From contig CBFIBS010000002.1 of NCBI GenBank assembly GCA_965660945.1, positions 62,001 to 126,000 of the forward strand: 64,000 nt of DNA. The letters are read 5' to 3'. Positions 60,408-64,000 of the stretch are shown here, in pieces. Position 1 is the stretch's first letter. Every line of letters begins with the position of its first letter. A program made the position numbers and the translations under genes. This stretch comes from UBA7985 sp002711265 (lineage in GTDB: Bacteria; Pseudomonadota; Alphaproteobacteria; UBA7985). The notes under the pieces were generated by a model. That model was not told the origin of the DNA, searched no databases, and saw only the letters and a program-made list of their open reading frames with translations.

Positions 60408-61790
60408 TCAGCCGCCACCGTTTTCGCGGCGCGCCTTGAGCTGCCGCAGGCGATTGCGATAGCGCTCGGCGGCGCCCGCTTTCAGGCGCGCCGGAGCGCG
60501 GGTGGTGATGATGGCGTCGTCGGCGACGTCTTCAGTGACGGTTGAACCGGCGCCAACGATAGCGCCTGCACCGATGCTAACGGGCGCCACCAGTGCGGCG
60601 TTCGACCCGATGAAGGCGCCCGGACCGATGATGGTCTGGTGCTTGTTCACGCCGTCGTAGTTGCAGGTAATGGTCCCAGCGCCGAGGTTGGCCCGCTCGC
60701 CTACTTCCGCATCGCCGACGTAAGTCAGATGCGGGGCCTTGGCGCCAGCGGCCAGATGCGCCTTCTTGATCTCAACGAAGTTACCGACCTTGACGCCCTG
60801 GTCGAGCTGACTGCCTTCGCGCAGTCGTGCCATGGGGCCGATGATGACCCCTTCGCCGACGCTCGCGCCCTCGAAATAACTGCCAGCACGCAGCCGGCAG
60901 CCGGTGCCGATGCTGACCCCAGGGCCGAAAAACACGTTGGGTTCGACCACGGTATCCGCCCCGATTTCCGTATCGTGGCAGAGGGTGACGGTTTCCGGCG
61001 CGATAAGGGTCACGCCCGCGTCCATGACAGCGGCCCGCAACCGCTGCTGCAACCGAGCCTCGACGGCGGCCAGATCGGCGCGGCTGTTGACCCCGGCCAG
61101 CAGGGCCTGATCGAGCTCAGCTGCCCGCGTCGTCAGCCCGGCCTCGCGGGCAAGCGCCACCACGTCGGTCAAATAGAGTTCACCGGCGGCGTTGTCCTCA
61201 CGCAGCTGTCCGAGCAGGTCGAACAGCACGGCGTTGCGGACCAGCACCAGCCCACCGTTACACAGGGTCAGCGCGCGCTGTTCGGGCGTGGCATCGCGGT
61301 CTTCAACGATAGCGGACGGGCGGCCCTCGGCGTCGAGGATAACCCGGCCATAGCCCGCAGGCTGCCCGGTCTCAAAGGTGCTGAGCGCCAGGTCGGCCCC
61401 ATCGGCGAGCGTGTCGGCGACCAGTTCCGCCAGCGCCTGCGTCGTCACCAGCGGCGTATCGGCATAGAGCACCAGCGTGTAGCCCGCCGCACCCTGCAGC
61501 GCATCCTTCGACTGAGCCACGGCGTGGCCAGTACCCTTGCGCTCGGCCTGAACCGACCAGCTCGTGACCGCATGCTGCCCCGGTAGTGCAGCCTGCGCGG
61601 CGTCGGCCTCAGTCTCCGGCCCCACCACAAGATGCAGGTGTTCCGGCTTCAATCCCTGCGCGGCCCTGATCACCCATGCCAGCAGCGGCAGACCCGCGGC
61701 TTCGTGCAGAACCTTTGGCCGCGCGGACCGCATGCGCGCTCCTTTACCGGCGGCGAGGATTACAACATTCAGCGGTGCAGAAGCGGCCAT
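60408..61790 (-). CDS. glmU: Bifunctional GlcNAc-1-P uridyltransferase / GlcN-1-P acetyltransferase
   Basis: GlmU (460 residues) makes UDP-GlcNAc from GlcN-1-P. The N-terminal nucleotidyltransferase has VVILAAGKGARMRSARPKVLH (9-29), and the left-handed beta-helix acetyltransferase covers about 255-440, with hexapeptide repeats, PHLTYVGDAEVGERANLGAGT and NYDGVNKHQT. Its product feeds murG and murA, and lpxC through lpxA. Upstream of glmS, the standard order. Confidence 0.97.
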   Translation of the reverse strand: MAASAPLNVVILAAGKGARMRSARPKVLHEAAGLPLLAWVIRAAQGLKPEHLHLVVGPETEADAAQAALPGQHAVTSWSVQAERKGTGHAVAQSKDALQGAAGYTLVLYADTPLVTTQALAELVADTLADGADLALSTFETGQPAGYGRVILDAEGRPSAIVEDRDATPEQRALTLCNGGLVLVRNAVLFDLLGQLREDNAAGELYLTDVVALAREAGLTTRAAELDQALLAGVNSRADLAAVEARLQQRLRAAVMDAGVTLIAPETVTLCHDTEIGADTVVEPNVFFGPGVSIGTGCRLRAGSYFEGASVGEGVIIGPMARLREGSQLDQGVKVGNFVEIKKAHLAAGAKAPHLTYVGDAEVGERANLGAGTITCNYDGVNKHQTIIGPGAFIGSNAALVAPVSIGAGAIVGAGSTVTEDVADDAIITTRAPARLKAGAAERYRNRLRQLKARRENGGG

Positions 61791-61950
61791 GGTGCAGCGA
61801 AATATCCAGTCTGTGAAATTGGGCGAATGCGGCAGGCGATCAAATCGATAGCACGCATAATAGGCGGAGACATGGGCCGATTAAAGTCTGTAATTCTATG
61901 GAAAATCGAGGTGAGAACGGGCGAGAGACAGGTGTGGCCCTGCCTGATCA

Positions 61951-62760
61951 TCAGAATAGGCTTCCCTGCGCCGGTTTCGCGGCAGGTTCCTGCAAAGATG
62001 GTGCAGCGCCCTCGTCAATGGGGTGCAACAGCCCGGGCCCCTGGTTGCGGACCTGCCCCACGGCCCGATCGACTGGGTGGTGCACGAAATCGGGACTATC
62101 AAAGGGACGGCACAGCGAGTGCAGTAGATCCGGCTCCGCCCCCGGCGCCAGCCACGCGTCCCACTCATCCTCGCTGTCGAGCACCACGGGCATGCGCGCG
62201 TGCAGGCCATCCATGGACGCACTCGCGCTGGTCGTCAGCATGGCGCACGACCCCAGCGCCGAGCCATCCGGCGCCTGCCAGACTTCAAACAGCCCGGCAA
62301 TGACCATCAGCCGCTCGTCGCTGAAAAAAATCCGGTGGGGCTGCTTCACCGTTCGGGTGGTGCCGGCCGGGGTCAGGGTCTGCCATTCGAAGAACCCCGA
62401 AGTCGGCATCAGGCACCGCCGGTGCCGGAACGCCGCCCGGAATGACGGCTTTTCAGCCACGGTCTCACTGCGGGCATTGATGGCGTTCGCCGCCCGCGAC
62501 GTATCCTTGGCCCACGCAGGCACGAGCCCCCAGTGGGCGAAGTCGAGGATGCGCCGCCCACGCTGGGGGCCTTCGGTCTCCAGCCGGATGATGGGTACCA
62601 TCTGGGTCGGGGCGATGTTGTAGCGTGGCCCGAGCGCGGTCGGCACAGCAGCCGTGGTGCTGTCGCGATCGAGTGCTCGCCGAACCTCATCAGGGATCAG
62701 AGCATCGAAGACCTCGGCCACCGCCTCGATCGGGCGGGTGATGTGATATCGACCGCACAT
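61951..62760 (-). CDS. SRAP-family protein (YedK/HMCES type)
   Basis: SOS-response-associated peptidase (269 residues) that binds abasic sites in single-stranded DNA covalently through Cys2 once Met1 is removed. MCGRYHIT opens the protein. NIAPTQMVPII, WGLVPAWAKD, NARSETVAEKPSFRAAFRHRRCLMP, GFFEW and the His in LHARMPVVL match the family. ATG 62760 is needed to place the Cys at position 2; the frame is open to 62895 upstream. It is divergent from the glutathione reductase gene. The 160-base gap to glmU (61791-61950) holds the glmUS promoter; no clear consensus was found. Confidence 0.95.
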   Translation of the reverse strand: MCGRYHITRPIEAVAEVFDALIPDEVRRALDRDSTTAAVPTALGPRYNIAPTQMVPIIRLETEGPQRGRRILDFAHWGLVPAWAKDTSRAANAINARSETVAEKPSFRAAFRHRRCLMPTSGFFEWQTLTPAGTTRTVKQPHRIFFSDERLMVIAGLFEVWQAPDGSALGSCAMLTTSASASMDGLHARMPVVLDSEDEWDAWLAPGAEPDLLHSLCRPFDSPDFVHHPVDRAVGQVRNQGPGLLHPIDEGAAPSLQEPAAKPAQGSLF

Positions 62761-62913
62761 GGCTTGTCCGCCGGCTCCCTTCACCGTCCTCTCTGCCTGA
62801 ACCCTCCCCGGCAAGATCAGCATTTGTAAACCAGCCGGGCGCCGGGCGATCCTAGCACAGTCACTCAGGCGGGTGGCACAGCAGACTGCAGGCACATAAC
62901 CCGGGAGAGAACC

Positions 62914-64000
62914 GTGAGCTTTGACTACGACTTATTCGTGATAGGCGGCGGCTCGGGCGGGGTTCGGGCAGCCCGGTTTACCGCCCCGAAGGGCTACCGC
63001 GTCGGCCTCGCCGAGGAATATCGCATGGGCGGCACCTGTGTGATCCGTGGCTGCGTGCCGAAGAAGCTGCTGTCCTACGCCGCCCACGGCTTTGAGGACG
63101 TTGCCGACCTCGCTGGTTATGGCTTCGAGGCCAGCATCACCGGGTTCAGCTGGCCTGCGCTGATCGCCGCCAAGGACAAGGAAATCGCCCGTCTTGAAGG
63201 CGCCTACCAGAACACCCTGAACAACGCCGGGGTCGAGTGGTTCAAGGCGCGGGCGCGGCTCGAAGACCCCCATATCGTGGTGCTGACCGACACGGAAACC
63301 GGCGAGGAAAGCCGGGTGACGGCGGCCAAGATTCTGCTCGCGACCGGCGGCACGCCCAGCCTGCCCGACATTCCGGGCAAGGAACTCGCCATCAGCTCGA
63401 ACGAGGCCTTCGACCTGCCAGAGCTGCCTGAGCGCGTTGTGGTTTACGGCGGGGGTTATATCGCGGTCGAGTTCGCCGGTATCTTTTCGGGGCTAGGCGC
63501 TGAAACCCACCTGATCTACCGCGGCGACAAGCCCCTGCGCGGCTTCGACGAAGACCTGCGCCAGTTCTTCCTTGAGCAGCTGGAAGGCCGTGAAAACCTT
63601 CATCTGCACATGGGCCGCAGCATCGCCGGTCTCGCTGAAAGCAGCGGCACTGGCGATGACCTGACCGTCACCCTCGACGACGGCAGCACGCTGAGTGCCG
63701 GTGCGGCCATGTTCGCAACCGGCCGTCGGCCCAACACCCCGGAGAGCCTGACGCTTGGCGGGCAGATCGAGACCAACGCCGCCGGTGCCGTGGTGGTCGA
63801 CGCCTACAGCCGCACCTCCCTGCCCCATATTTTTGCCGTGGGTGACGTAACCGACCGTCTTGCGCTGACCCCGGTTGCCCTGCACGAGGCCATGGCCTTC
63901 GTAAAAACCGCCTTCGACGACCGTCCGACGGCTATGGATCACAGCGACGTGGCGACGGCCGTGTTCTCGAACCCGGAGATCGCCACCTGCGGGCTGACCG
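62914..64000 (+). CDS. gor: Glutathione-disulfide reductase (5' part, truncated by window edge)
   Basis: Flavoprotein disulfide reductase; the first 362 residues are visible. The FAD site is VIGGGSGGVRAAR (9-21), the redox-active cysteines are Cys42 and Cys47 in GGTCVIRGCVPKK, the NADP site is VVYGGGYIAVEFAG, and the second FAD motif is IFAVGDVTDRLALTPVALHEA. The GGTCVIRGCVPKK form is that of glutathione reductase rather than lipoamide dehydrogenase or mercuric reductase. The start is GTG at 62914 after GGGAGAG. The 153-base divergent gap from the SRAP gene holds its promoter. Confidence 0.93.
   Translation, partial: MSFDYDLFVIGGGSGGVRAARFTAPKGYRVGLAEEYRMGGTCVIRGCVPKKLLSYAAHGFEDVADLAGYGFEASITGFSWPALIAAKDKEIARLEGAYQNTLNNAGVEWFKARARLEDPHIVVLTDTETGEESRVTAAKILLATGGTPSLPDIPGKELAISSNEAFDLPELPERVVVYGGGYIAVEFAGIFSGLGAETHLIYRGDKPLRGFDEDLRQFFLEQLEGRENLHLHMGRSIAGLAESSGTGDDLTVTLDDGSTLSAGAAMFATGRRPNTPESLTLGGQIETNAAGAVVVDAYSRTSLPHIFAVGDVTDRLALTPVALHEAMAFVKTAFDDRPTAMDHSDVATAVFSNPEIATCGLT

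Overview
The window is GC-rich chromosomal DNA of a free-living alphaproteobacterium. The evidence is a lone NDUFA12-type complex I accessory gene next to an mlaD-like gene, a very large class II (B12-dependent) ribonucleotide reductase, a complete peptidoglycan/division (dcw) cluster running on into lpxC-bamD-recN-ligA, an FtsZ with a very long C-terminal linker, and 19 or so codirectional housekeeping genes with alphaproteobacterial neighbours. No rRNA, prophage, insertion sequence or CRISPR array was seen. I cannot fix the family or genus from sequence reading alone.

Layout. 1-4302 (minus): the spc ribosomal-protein operon from rplN to the start of rplO, which runs off the left edge. It is not preceded by rpsQ/rpmC/rplP. 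Instead sppA-like, a Nudix hydrolase and lipB lie upstream on the same strand (4524-6979). 7038-9249 (plus): tRNA-Leu(GAG), mgtE and a 2-hydroxychromene-2-carboxylate isomerase-like gene. 9347-13156 (minus): nrdJ, with a 749-base upstream region holding a candidate promoter, a near-consensus NrdR box and a DnaA-box-like site. 13906-17089 (plus): NDUFA12, mlaD, an alpha/beta hydrolase with an Asp in the nucleophile position, and tyrS. 17619-19601 (minus): a biotin-dependent carboxylase alpha subunit. 19906-20996 (plus): a TerB/DnaJ protein and the RNase P RNA.

21258-46260 (plus) is one long run: rsmH, ftsL, ftsI, murE, murF, mraY, murD, ftsW, murG, murC, murB, ddlB, ftsQ, ftsA, ftsZ, (terminator) lpxC, bamD, recN, ligA. 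Many of these genes overlap by four bases (ATGA or TTGA), so translation is probably coupled. mraZ, often first in this cluster, is absent. The run builds UDP-MurNAc-pentapeptide, lipid I and lipid II, and the divisome, and then starts lipid A synthesis and outer-membrane protein assembly. glmU-glmS at 58534-61790 supplies the UDP-GlcNAc that both MurA and LpxA consume.

46594-64000 is a mixed housekeeping region: a ClC protein, a thioesterase, tsaC/Sua5, a D-2-hydroxyacid-type FAD dehydrogenase, an M23 lipoprotein, an orphan TAXI binding protein, a tRNA methyltransferase-like gene, an unrecognised Ala-rich protein, msrA, an Lrp regulator, an LptF/LptG-like membrane protein, DUF1761, glmS, glmU, an SRAP (YedK) protein and the 5' part of a glutathione reductase gene.

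The most interesting non-coding signal is a two-copy structured intergenic repeat at 17355-17578 and 46285-46593. Each copy lies downstream of a plus-strand gene and upstream of a converging minus-strand stop. The outer modules are about 92-94% identical, the middles are unrelated but each has its own hairpin, and base changes in the 3' module keep pairing when read as plus-strand RNA. I see no convincing new defence or biosynthetic system here.
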